NCBI GenBank assembly: GCA_025201705.1
Contig: MU617089.1
Location: 1-23,978, forward strand
DNA: 23,978 nt
Direction: 5' to 3'
DNA from: Dissophora ornata
Lineage: Eukaryota > Mortierellomycota > Mortierellomycetes > Mortierellales > Mortierellaceae
The notes under the pieces were generated by a model. That model saw only the letters and a program-made list of their open reading frames with translations. It did not search any database and had not been told where the DNA came from. Position 1 is the first letter of the stretch. Every line of letters begins with the position of its first letter. Positions 1 to 9,799 of this stretch are shown here, piece after piece. A program made the translations under genes and the position numbers.

Positions 1-87
1 GGGTAAAAAAAAAAAAAAAAAGTAAAAGTGCACAGCAAAAGAGATGACCAAAAAGTCGAACGGTCCCGAATTGCTGGGAGGGCTGTT

Positions 88-834
88 CTAATCAAAATCC
101 AACAGTTCCCGGCTTCTGTCGTTCATAACCTCCATCAAACTCAACACGCTGGCCAACAGAAGGATATGAAGTCCCGCCTTGTCAATGACATTGGAGATCG
201 AGGCAGAGTGAATAATCAGCTTGTCCGAGGCTCCCGTATGGCTGCTCTGAAGCTTGGCTACCCTAGTCCCTGGTCCCAGGCTAGTTGTATGGCACAGCAA
301 CACGTCCGAACCTGGCGGGGCCAAAATGCCTTGTCCGCTTCCTGCAGTCCATTGATAGATCCGACCCTCAAACTCAAATGCCCAGCAAACACCGTGGGAT
401 CCTCCAATGTCCACCAGATATCGATCTGATCGGTCAAAGTCGTACTCGGATGATGGGTAAGGCGACGACATCTTCTTGTACTGGAGCGCATTCTTCTCAA
501 CGGCCTTCTTGAAAGCAACCATGTCGCGGAACTGGACATTGATATCCTTGGACTCTGTGGTCAGATTCAGGTCTAGGAGGTGCTCGCCCTTGTTCTTAAT
601 CTTGCAGACCTGGTTGCTCTTGTGGTCCTTGATAGTCATATTTCGGCTGCTAGAATCGGACTTTGACTGAAAGGTATATGACTCCTTCTTGTTCTCAGCT
701 ACGCACTTGATCTTTGGCGACAAGAGTCCTCCTGCGGTAAGGGTGTAAGTAGTGGTGGGGTGGATGGCGGGGCTAAAAGGCTCCGGGTCATTGCGGTTGC
801 TCAGCATGGCTTGTGGCGGACGTGTCAGAGGCAT
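88..834 (-). CDS. Tubby C-terminal-like / LURP-one-related barrel protein (probable)
   Basis: This is an uninterrupted frame of 248 residues ending in TAG at 88-90. No catalytic motif is visible. The order of elements resembles the tubby/LURP-one/scramblase-like barrel: a strand ending in YTLTAGGLLSPKIKC near residue 40, then an alternating polar-hydrophobic stretch with NMTIKDHKSNQVCKI, then RYLVDIGG and WAFEFEGRIYQWTAGSG. A hydrophobic helix near the C-terminus (LHILLLASVLSLMEVM) fits the central helix that plugs such barrels. These proteins usually bind membranes or phosphoinositides; a role here is inference. The start at 834 could instead be the Met at residue 10 (codon at 807). A strong acceptor-like sequence (C-rich tract then CAG) lies at 850-868 just before the first ATG, so an upstream exon is possible. 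I am fairly sure it is a gene, less sure of the family. Confidence 0.6.
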   Translation of the reverse strand: MPLTRPPQAMLSNRNDPEPFSPAIHPTTTYTLTAGGLLSPKIKCVAENKKESYTFQSKSDSSSRNMTIKDHKSNQVCKIKNKGEHLLDLNLTTESKDINVQFRDMVAFKKAVEKNALQYKKMSSPYPSSEYDFDRSDRYLVDIGGSHGVCWAFEFEGRIYQWTAGSGQGILAPPGSDVLLCHTTSLGPGTRVAKLQSSHTGASDKLIIHSASISNVIDKAGLHILLLASVLSLMEVMNDRSRELLDFD

Positions 835-849
835 GGCTGCGGCGTGGTA

Positions 850-1681
850 CTGAGGAGGGGGGGGGATATTGTTGTGCTAGAGTGAATTGATCACTGCGAC
901 AGGTACACGATGCTGGTATCTTCAGGTTACACGCCCTACGGAATGACAGCAAGGAACAGAGGAACGTGTAAGAATCACTTTACGGGCATACTGTTGTGGT
1001 GAGCTGGCCACGAAAGACGCGAATGTGCGCCGGCCCAAGCGTAATTGGACAGAACAAGGGGATGTTGACACATGCAGGGGACAGGGTTCAATCCAATCGA
1101 TGGCCAGGCAGGCTCCACTGCCAAATGGCCTACTTGTATCGGTCGAATCGGGGCACAAAAAATAGCAGAATATGTCGTAATGGTGCTCACATCCTTCGAC
1201 GCATCAGCTCTCCTGCTCCTTTCATATACACCTCTATATTCGGCGCAGAACCGTCCCCCCGTGCTGTTCATAGACCAGAATAGCATTGGACCGCAACAAC
1301 GCAAACTTATTCTGCTCCCCCCCCCCCTTGTGCTCAATTGAGCTCCCCTTCCGTTGGAAACAAAACCCTTGCGGAGTCCCTTTTTTTTTGGTATCCTCAC
1401 CGTCCCCCACTCTTTTCATTTGACACCAAAATCCCGATCGGGAGGGGAAACATTAATGTAGCAAATGAGAGAAAATACAGAGACGAAAATCTGAGCACTC
1501 ACTGCACACACCCGTCGCAGTGGTTTCCGGGTGAGAGTGAAACAGCAGAGGAGTAAGTGTGCGCACGAAACAACTCCAACGAGGACAAGGGGGGACGGGG
1601 GGCGGCTGTGATGTGGGAGCGTTTGATGCGAGAACGTTTATACAGCTTGTGGAGGCCTAGAGAGAAGGCGAATAAACTTAC
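850..1681 (-). other. Possible 5' leader intron of the tubby-like gene
   Basis: On the minus strand a good donor (CCT then GTAAGT, at 1681-1676) and a good acceptor (pyrimidine tract then CAG, AG at 851-850) frame this 832-nt stretch. It has no recognisable coding frame and lies between the first ATG of the tubby-like gene and a CT-rich tract (minus strand) near 2.05-2.17 kb that looks like a promoter. A leader intron would explain both. Only the two splice-like sites are seen; the intron is inference. Confidence 0.3.
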
Positions 1682-1739
1682 AGGGTTTGCTTTTTTTGTT
1701 GGTCCAAAACAAATCGGCCTGAAAAATATGCAGGACGGC

Positions 1740-1775
1740 GTGTGTGTCTGTGTGTATCTGCGTGTGTGTGTGTGT
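1740..1775. repeat. Interrupted (GT)n microsatellite
   Basis: TG dinucleotides run for about 36 bases with single-base interruptions (TC, TA and GC steps). It lies outside recognised coding DNA. Confidence 0.85.
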
Positions 1776-2039
1776 TCGATGTGATCGAGCAGGAGTGTGT
1801 GTGGCTTGAGGGAAGGCCGTCAAAGGGCGAGCACTGCGACTTGAGCAGTGTTCCGAGGATGGGGGGAGAGAAGCGTTCCTGAACGAGACACGATGTGTGT
1901 ATGGGGTGAGATGGTTGGTCGCCTGTAGTAGGATGGGGGGGAGGGCGGGCTGAGCGGATGATACGGCGAAGAGGGATCGACAAACTACGTTGAACGGTAG
2001 GGGAGTGGGAGTGAAGTGGGTGAAGTGGAGGATATGGGA

Positions 2040-2170
2040 TAAATAAAAAGGGGACACGGAAGAAAGGGAAGAGAGAAAAGAGAGAGAGGAAAGGCGTCGA
2101 AGAAGTGAGGAAAGAAGGCGAAGAAGAGAGGGCGAAGAAGAAAACGAGGAAAGGGGAAACAAATAACAAG
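2040..2170 (-). promoter_or_regulatory. Long purine tract (CT-rich on minus strand), candidate promoter
   Basis: About 130 bases are almost entirely A and G on the plus strand, hence CT-rich on the minus strand. Similar pyrimidine-rich tracts on the coding strand precede the start codons of the GATA, kinase, phosphatase, Gag1-like and right-edge genes. By analogy this could be the core promoter or leader of the minus-strand tubby-like gene, about 1.2 kb downstream. The composition is seen; the role is inferred. Confidence 0.4.
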
Positions 2171-4220
2171 AAAACAAAACAAAAACATAATACAGCAACG
2201 GAACATAAACACTCCAACTCAGTCATACATATGAGGTCATTTTAATGGATTAACTTCCAGTGCAGCTCTCTGTCTCTTCCTTCATCCTCAGACTCTACTC
2301 CTGACCCTCTCTTCCTACCCCTTCTTTTTTCCTCCTCAATCCTCTTCTATTCAGACAGCTCGGGCGCGTCCCATAGTAACACGCAACAGGAAACAGCGGC
2401 CATGACTAAAGTACCATTTGCATGTATACACCCTCAATGCTGTACAACCCTCCTGCTTTGTTTCTTTCCCTTTGTTGCCAGAGCCGGCAGGCAGATGCAC
2501 CAAAAGAGGACATCAAGAACAAGAGCAATATGAAAACAAAAAAAACAAAAAAAGTCTTTTCGCAAATGTTGTGTAGCCAACGTAGAGTTTAGCGTGTGAG
2601 TTCCTTACTGAATTGTTCCGGACGAGTCATTAACCATCCCACCGATCAAGGTTGCAGGTGGAAAGTATCTATTTACCGGCTGGTGAGTCCCGGGGGCTCA
2701 GCGGAAGGAATTTTTTTTTTCTGGTGTGGAAGGTATTGTTTCACTCATAAAGCTTGACCTATGCCGTCCACACTTCTTTGCCGCTCTTCGGAAACATTTT
2801 ACTGCAGTTCCTTGGTGTTGATAAAAGCATCTATATTTATTCCAGATCATCATGGCGCAGCATTGTGTCCGACAACTGCGTCATGAAGATGGTAGTAGTT
2901 GTCGGGTAACAGATGGTTGCAATAACGTGGCTCTATACAATAGCGAAGTTGCGGTGAGGACATGTGTCTGGCCCCTTGCATATGGCTACGGGTTGCCTAA
3001 TCAACTGGAGAAGGACCTGCATTTCTCACATTTTTCGGTACCATTCTGTGAATTTCTGTCCACAGCCTCCAAAAAAGAGGGGATCACAACAACAAAGAGT
3101 CAGGGGGGCAGGGGAAAAATGCCTCTTGGCTCTTTTGACACAATTGAATTGAATTGTTTTTTTTTTTGGTTTTTTTTTATTGCGCCTCGACAGATCCGAA
3201 AAAGACGAATCGATTTTTTTTTTTTTTTTTGGATATCGGCAAGTTTCAACGTCTGGAAAACACAGTTAGAGGTTGTGAGCACCAACAATTTTGAATGAAC
3301 CAAAACGCGATATTGTTGTTTGTAAACAGTGGGCACGAGTTCATTGTTTCTCTGGGATGTTCAAAAAAGGCCAAGGTGATACAGTCAAGGTTAGGCGAAG
3401 GAAGAGGGGGGGGGAGGGGGGGAGAGTGAAGGGAAAAGAAGGAGTTTTCGGTGATAAGAAAATCTAGAGACGCTGCATCGGGCTGCAAGTCATGATGCGC
3501 GATGATGGACCAGCTTTGTGGATACGAAATTATATTAAAAAAGAAGCAGAGAAGCATGACGCAAGAAGAGTCTAGAACAGCAAGGGATTTTGTCCGATGC
3601 TGTTAAAGGAGGCATGGGATAGGTATTGTCAGGTTGTGTATGGAGAGGGGGGTGGAGGGGATGCCTAGTTCATGCAAGAAACGAAAAGCCAGGAACGGGA
3701 AGGTCTGATTGGTGGTAGACCATCTGAGCCAACGCAAGCGGGACATGTGGGAACGGTGGAAATGTTGAAGCAAAGCAAGGCGCTCCCCTGTGTACCGTAC
3801 AATGGATATATACACATCCCCAAAAATTCGAGGCTGAGGTCTGGATCTTCTTCTTCTTCCTCGCGTGGCGAACACGTTACTGCGTTTGAATCCGAGTCTA
3901 CATGTATACAGTACTGTACACGCTTTACGCGTCAAGAATGGACTTTGGTTTTGTGCAACCACTCCCCCAACGGAAGAGATCGGCACTAGAAAAAAAAAAG
4001 ATTTATAATGATCCTATAGTAGTCTATTTAGGTTTCTTAGCCTCTCACTTTCTTTTCCAAGAAAAGAAAAGTCAGAAAACGTGGACGGGATAGGTACGTA
4101 CATGTTCATGTATGTATGTATGTATTCCTTTTCTCTCCCACCCATTTTCTGGGCCTGGCTTATATGAAGCCATGAAGCCGGGGGTCTGTAATTATAGCTT
4201 ACGTAGCCTTGACTCAATTT

Positions 4221-4236
4221 CTTTGACGCGTCAAAG
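4221..4236. promoter_or_regulatory. Perfect 16-bp palindrome with an ACGCGT core
   Basis: CTTTGACGCGTCAAAG reads the same on both strands. The core ACGCGT matches the MCB (MluI cell-cycle box) bound by MBF-type factors in yeasts. A second ACGCGT followed by CAAG lies at 3927-3932. No start codon of a recognised gene is near, so any regulatory role is inference. Confidence 0.4.
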
Positions 4237-5692
4237 TAATACCACAGCCCAGTCTCGCATCTAGTCTATTCTCGAATGGGATGCCGCCTTTAAAATAATA
4301 GACCGAGGCAAAAAGGTTACAAAAGAGATTGTGCTGAGTTTCCCGGGAGTTTAACCTGAGCAGAAAAAAAAATCGCTTACCCTAGCAGGCGTATCGATCA
4401 CTATTGTTTTCTAAACAGGTGTATCGATCGAAACGTGCGTCAGATAGATACGAAAATCCTGCAGTTTTTTTTTACCCAATTGGCATCGATCGCGAGTATG
4501 CCTTCTCATCAATGCAATTGACAGATGCACATGGATGCAAGATCCCTTTTCTTCGTGCATCTGAAATGGCAATCGCGTTGGCTCATGGCACACATTTTTT
4601 TTGATGCCTCTCGTGAAACATTCAAAGAACATTTGGCTGTGTACTCTAAACTGACATCCGTTGAGCGAACGTGGGTTTGAAATGAAGCTGCAATTGAGCC
4701 AGCAGAAAATTAGGGGGTGGGAGGAGACTATTTTTCATATAAAGTATACAATCATTAACACACACCGATCTTTGTTGATAATTACCCCCACCCCCCCTCC
4801 CCCCCCATGCTTTTATCGTTTGCATCCCCTGGGTACATGTAACCCCTGAATATACGCATTTACGCCACGCCATGATCCGATGACACTATGACACTGACCA
4901 TGGCCATTGGCATTGCCCAAAATTATGCGCATATCTCCATGCGATGTTCGTCACCAGCGGTCTTCACACATATCATTACGGCTATTCTTCCTTCTCTTTC
5001 TTTTTTTTTTGAGGGCGTTAAACAGGACACTTATTTTTATCTACGAACGGGTTTGGGAGCAGTAGGTTCACAGTAAAGTGACCAGAGATCGCGACCAGTG
5101 CTCTATGCTCTTCCAGATCTGAGATCTCTTTGGGCATGATTTTTTGCTCTTTGGTGGTTTTTTACCCCCGATCCTTGCGATCCAACGGGCATGGAGCTAC
5201 GAGTTTGCCATTGCTTTGTGCTACGTTGGTGGGCTTTCCCAGCGCGCTTTCGCGAAATGGCTTCTACACGATGCCCAGTGAGCTCAGGGAAAAAAAAACA
5301 AGGAGCATCTAGTCTTGAGCCTAGGGACATGTACGATGCATACCGACATCTCGACATCTTTTGGGCATTACGATGCGAGTGCAAAAGCGCGCGATATCGT
5401 TTCACATCAGACCCAAAGTGTCCCCCGACCATTTCTTTTGTTTTGATGCATGAATGGGCCAAACAAAAGAATAGTCTATACGTAGTCTGCATTAATTGAC
5501 GCCTTTGCCTCTGCGGCCCACACAAATGGTAAATGAATGCTTTTGATCTATATCTCGTATTTCAACTCCCCCCGATTGCTTTTTCGCAGACCAAAAAAAA
5601 ACACACATTTCAAATGATTCAATGTTCTGTTTTTCTTTTTCCGTTTTCTATCCAACATATCCTTTAATGACAATGACGATGATGGGAGACCA

Positions 5693-5721
5693 AAAAAAAA
5701 TAAAAAAATAAAAAAAAAAAT
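5693..5721. repeat. A-rich low-complexity run
   Basis: A runs of 7-11 bases separated by single T bases lie about 15 bases beyond the stop codon of the Gag1-like gene, in its 3' flank. Confidence 0.8.
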
Positions 5722-5735
5722 AGGGTATGGCTGAT

Positions 5736-6683
5736 TTACAATTTCTTTTGAACGGACTGTGAGTTTGTGGAAGAAAATCCAGGAACGTAGGCATTGATTC
5801 CTTGCGACGGTGTTGATCCTGGTGCTAACATTGGCTGCGTCGGACTCTCCTGCCAAAGCCCATCCCTTTTCCAGCCGCTGACCAGTACCTTGATCTAATA
5901 AAGCAAAAAAACCACAAAGATAAGTATAGTCATCATTATGTGTTCAACTCTTCTAATCTTCTGTATCTTCACAGCTGATTGTGATATTTGAATAACATTT
6001 GACCAAAAAAAAACTCGGAGGAGGACGACACTTACGACCAATGGTAGTGGAATCGGTTTTGAGAGTCGTTTTCGGTCATAGACAAGACTATCGTATATTG
6101 CGTCGTGGTTTCCTGGATGAATGGCACTCAGAGCTGGGTTGTTGCTGTTGGCACTCGGAACAACATGCCACCTTCCCTTCGTCCACTGCTCTCTAGTCTT
6201 GTTCCAATGATCCAGACCTGTGTTCGGATGTGACTCCGATACCTGTGCCGATGTCGATGTAGAGCCTTCACTGTCACCCTCACCATTGCCAGTGTTCCGG
6301 TCTGCTGTCTCCGTGTCGGCAGTGGCCGTGTGTGTTGTAGAAGGGATAGTTCCGGCTGCGGAGTATTGTCCATATTCCGAGGATTCCATGCCAGCCATTG
6401 TGTCAAAGAACGGATCTCCAGTGGCCCAATCTGGTTTTTTAGCGGCGGGCGGCGGCGGTGATGCGGGATGTGCTTCTGAAGTTGCGGTCAATGCTGAAGC
6501 TAAGGGCGTCACGGAAACAGCTTCGGCTGGTATTATAGGGGTGTGTGCGGATGATGATAGTTGCGGTGATGATATTGGTTCCGACGAGGCGGCTGGGCTG
6601 GCGTTGCGACTGTCATCCGTGTTGGTATTATTGACCTGACCACCGTGGGAGACGGTGGTGGCGTCCTGGGATTTCTTCTCCAT
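5736..6683 (-). CDS. Gag1-like clamp domain (DUF4050) protein, two exons
   Basis: Exons on the minus strand are 6683-6036 and 5894-5736, giving 268 residues. The 141-nt intron has donor GTAAGT and acceptor TTAG, and splicing keeps phase 0. Residues 1-150 are Ser/Thr/Ala/Pro-rich and probably disordered. The conserved part is residues 157-231: GLDHWNKTREQWTKGRW, then IYDSLVYDRKRLSKPIPLPL, joined by splicing to VIKVLVSGWKRDGLWQ. That pattern (W-x(3)-R-x(2)-W, then YDxLV, PIPLP and a VLVxGW..xGLW motif) is what I recall for fungal DUF4050 / Gag1-like clamp proteins (PF13259, from memory). Without splicing the frame runs into a meaningless hydrophobic tail, which supports the intron. No enzymatic motif is seen, and I make no claim for its molecular role. 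It is divergent from the Lines gene, with 527 bp between starts. Confidence 0.85.
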
Positions 6684-7210
6684 GGTTGAAAAACTCTTTT
6701 TTTTTCCCCTCTCTCTCTTCGTCCGTTATCCTTCCGTGCTGCAGCAAAAGAGGTAAGTTTGCCCGTTTCGAGATTTGCGTCGAGGCGATTCTTCGGCTAG
6801 GTCGGGATGGTTTTGGTGAATGTTGGTGATGGAGAAAGGAAAGGGGGGTCGTGTTGCTGGTGGGACCTTTTTTGTCTTTTGCCGACCTTGTTTTTCTTTT
6901 TCTTTTTCTTTTTTTTTTTTTCTTTTTATGAAAGTGTTTGTTATCTTCGAAAAGCCACATGGATACAAAGACAACCGGCTCCTATGGGAAGTTGCCTCCC
7001 TTTGAAAGGATGAGAGTCTAGAAAGAGAGAGGGAGGGACAATCTCGATTGCATGGACCCATGAGGTGCGGTTGATGGAACAACAAACTTCATCTCATCCT
7101 GAGGCTATGCCACCGGCTGCCCCTCCTCAGACACAACCTTTCTCTGTCTTACTTGGCCTAGGTCACTTCTATTGCTGCCGCCGCCGTCACCGCCACCGCC
7201 ACCAACACCC
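6684..7210. promoter_or_regulatory. Shared divergent promoter region, Gag1-like (minus) and Lines (plus)
   Basis: These 527 bases separate two start codons that point away from each other. A run of TTTTTC/TTTTCT near 6889-6925 on the plus strand is an A-rich tract for the minus gene. CT-rich sequence (minus strand AG, plus strand TC) lies at 6693-6720 next to the minus start. CCGCC/CCACC repeats (7178-7204) lead into the plus-strand ATG. No clear TATA box is seen. Confidence 0.55.
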
Positions 7211-9350
7211 ATGGACCAGAAACTACAAGCGATCAAGCTACAGACCGATCCAGTCACGCTCCTTGCTACACTCTCTGATAGCCAATGGCTTCATGATCGC
7301 GACCTGCATCTCGCCCTCTTAGGCGACCTCGATACCATTGTAACGAGCATGTTTCGTTAGCTTAGCTATCTATTGCAGCATGAAATGGAAATTGGTCTTT
7401 GCAAACTAACCTCGATTTTTCAGCGCAATCTCTTGGACCACTCCGATTTATATCTCCAATTCGTTGTCCATAGACTGATCAAGACTCTATTGCTAGACGA
7501 GCGATTATCGTCATCACAAATAGTGCGAGAGGATCACGCGTTTGTGTATCAGCAACGCCGAGCACTTGTGCAAGATCTCTTCCAAAGACTCATCAACGAC
7601 TCCACGCAACAAAAAGAGTCATTGGAGAACTCAAGGGCGATACTGGAACAATTTCATGGACTACTCAAACATCACAGACATTTGATCCGCCGCTACTACG
7701 ATCCAAGTCAGATTCAGGGCCGAGGTCGAGGAGATGACATGCAAGGTCGTGGATTAGGAAAACATATGGCTTTGGTTGTTATCCACGAAATGGCGGCGCC
7801 TGACTTTTGGAGATTGACTGTCAGACGCTTGCTTGATGCAGAAGCTACGCAGTATGTGGCATTGGTCCTGTTGATCGACGTGGAAAAAGCTCGGACTGAA
7901 CACGGAAAAAATGATATATTTGGATTACCGCTGTCTTTTGATAACGATATCGTTCTCTGCCACGAAAGAGCTACCGAGATTATGGATAAGGTACTTTTTT
8001 TAAAAAAAACATCCATTAATGGGTGAATGTACAACATCATCTTCCCTCTCGAGAAAATAATCTGACAGAAGGCCTTTCCTTATATTGTTTGATTAGCTGC
8101 TAGACATCTCGCGCTTTAAGCCTTGGACACTCAGGAAGCTGTGTGAGTTGCTCTACTTGGTCCAGAGACCATCGCATTCTGCAAGACCGACACAATCCGG
8201 TGATATTGGCCAATTCAAACAGACTCTAGAGCTACCCATGGAGATCTTGGCATCTCTTGCACCCACTGCCCTACAACTCATAATCGTGCTGCACGAATCA
8301 GACCCGGAGCTGGACCGTTTTTCGATGGGAGGGACGACATTTATTCTTGCGAACGACAACAATACCACGGTTGACATTGCTACTGGGCAGTCAACCAACA
8401 ACACATGCACAGATTTAAAGCCATTCTTATCGAATCCAGAGGCAATCCGCCAGCTCGGACGCGTCTTTTTGACCGCCATCCTATCCATCCTCGATACCCT
8501 ATCAGCAGCAATGGACCAACCGGCTGCTATCAATGGCAACAACAGTAACACCGGAAACCGCAGCAAGTCTTTTATGCAACTACAGGCAGCCATCCCGTCA
8601 TTCTTGTCATTCATCCACAACTGGATAGGGCCAGAAACACTGAACATCATCCTCACTCTCTACGGAGAGGATGATGCAGGTGTTTCTTGGCTCTTGAAGA
8701 CCATGTCCCACATTCACCAGCGACTCCAGGATTTTCTGGGCTCCAACATCTTTGATCATAGCGATAGCCCTCAATCCCTATCGACACTCTTATCTCTGGA
8801 AACATTCCAACAACTGTACGACCATCTGCATCGGCATGTCCACCCATTGGAGGCACTATTTGTGTTTCTGGAATCGATTGGGTACGATTATCAGACTCTC
8901 CTGGATCTTTTGCTGACATTGGACGACAAAGAATCGGGTGGGATGCTCGCGGCAGTCATGACTGTCTTGAGGAACTTTACAGAACGCGACTCGGATCAGA
9001 CAGTTCTTTTGGAGCGATGGCGACAGGCAGTCATCGCTGAAGAGATGGACATGGACTGTAGTAGCGTTGGCAGCAAGGACAATGCTTCTTTATCTGCTGT
9101 ATCTGAACACGAGAACTCTGCGGAGGACGAATATAAATACGATGATGATGATGATGGTGGTGGTGACACGTCATCGGTTATGGCTACATCGACAAGGGCA
9201 CGGTTGTTCAACGTCGAGTTCTGTATAACGCAGCTGGTCAACCAGATCCGCCGTCTACATGAGAACAATCTCTTTCCTTACAACCCTAAAGCGCTTCTCA
9301 TCGTGCTGGGCCGCACCCGGAATCTATTGTCGTCCGTTATTAGCGAGTGA
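7211..9350 (+). CDS. LINS1: Lines homolog (LINS1-family protein), three exons
   Basis: Exons are 7211-7339, 7424-7990 and 8097-9350, giving 649 residues. Intron 1 (84 nt) removes an in-frame TAG at 7358 and has a CTAAC branch site followed by TTTTTCAG. Intron 2 (106 nt) has GTACTT and ATTAG. Both are phase 0. Two blocks match what I know of Lines_N and Lines_C (PF14694/PF14695): HPLEALFVFLESIGYDYQTL with LLDLLL around residues 499-525, and a C-terminal block CITQLVNQIRRLHENNLFPY then NPKALLIVL. The N-terminal half is helical and Leu-rich. An acidic stretch (EDEYKYDDDDD) at about residue 577 separates the blocks. Drosophila Lines acts in Wnt and JAK/STAT-dependent patterning and human LINS1 is linked to cognition; the ancestral role, and any role in fungi, is unknown to me. 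The ATG at 7211 is the first in frame. The gene converges on the GATA gene. Confidence 0.87.
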
Positions 9351-9799
9351 ACAAAAAAAGATAATAATAAAAAAGAAACAGGAGAGAAAGCTTGTCCATC
9401 AAATGCCTTTTTTATTTCTAGGTGAAAAAATTGCAGGCTTTTGTTCTTGTTCTTGTTGTTGTCAGGAAAAGGGAGGGAGGGGGGGGTGGTCAAAAAAGGT
9501 ACCCGAAAAGAATCTGACGATGCAAAATGGAAAGGGGAAAAAAGGAGAAAATTGTACACGACAGAACGCGGTAACGAGAGCTCGTCATTCGCGACTACAT
9601 ATTAAAACACAAGGGGGGGAGGTAACCGGGTTTTTTTTGGAGATGGCTTGCAAAGGATCAAAGGAGTTCCAAATGATTAAGAGCTAATGGAGGAGCAAGC
9701 TACGCGAAACACACAAAAAAAACTGTACATAGTCATAGGACATTTAAAAAAAAAAAAAAAAATGGAAATAAAAATAAAAATAAAAAAAGGACAATACAT
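9351..9799. other. Convergent 3' flanks of the Lines and GATA genes
   Basis: No gene is seen in these 449 bases. A-rich signals such as AATAATAAAA at about 9363-9372 suit polyadenylation of the Lines transcript. An A-rich run with repeated AAATAA (9744-9788) and a TTTATCC stretch, read on the minus strand as GGATAAATG, could serve the GATA transcript. G runs occur near 9476-9488 and 9613-9619. Confidence 0.6.

Larger units (their letters stand above)
2227..5735. other. Gene-poor intergenic interval of about 3.5 kb
   Basis: I see no convincing gene here. Open frames reach about 148 codons (2852-3298 plus; 5103-5525 minus), but their translations are low-complexity or unlike any family I know, with runs of Phe from poly-T. 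The stretch holds many homopolymers (T runs near 3159-3178 and 3214-3230, A-rich 5693-5721), a G-rich patch near 3406-3424, a C-rich patch near 4787-4806, and a 16-bp palindrome at 4221. I scanned by eye for tRNA B-box patterns and found none with a matching A-box. It lies between the promoter side of the tubby-like gene and the 3' end of the Gag1-like gene. A decayed element or a non-coding RNA cannot be excluded. Confidence 0.6.

Noticed and set aside
1072..1110. GGGTTCAATCC, resembling a tRNA B-box.
   Set aside because: No A-box or cloverleaf arms could be found at the proper distance.
2852..3298. A 148-codon plus-strand frame in the gene-poor interval.
   Set aside because: Its second half is poly-Phe from T runs and nothing in it resembles a known family.
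3878..3892. GTTTGAATCC, another B-box-like string.
   Set aside because: It lacks an A-box and acceptor stem within about 70 bases.
5103..5525. Overlapping frames of 140 (minus) and 102 (plus) codons.
   Set aside because: Neither shows domain features, splice continuation or hydrophobic pattern; both fit chance open frames.
7358..7360. In-frame TAG that would make the Lines gene look broken.
   Set aside because: It falls in an 84-nt intron with a clear CTAAC branch site and TTTTTCAG acceptor.
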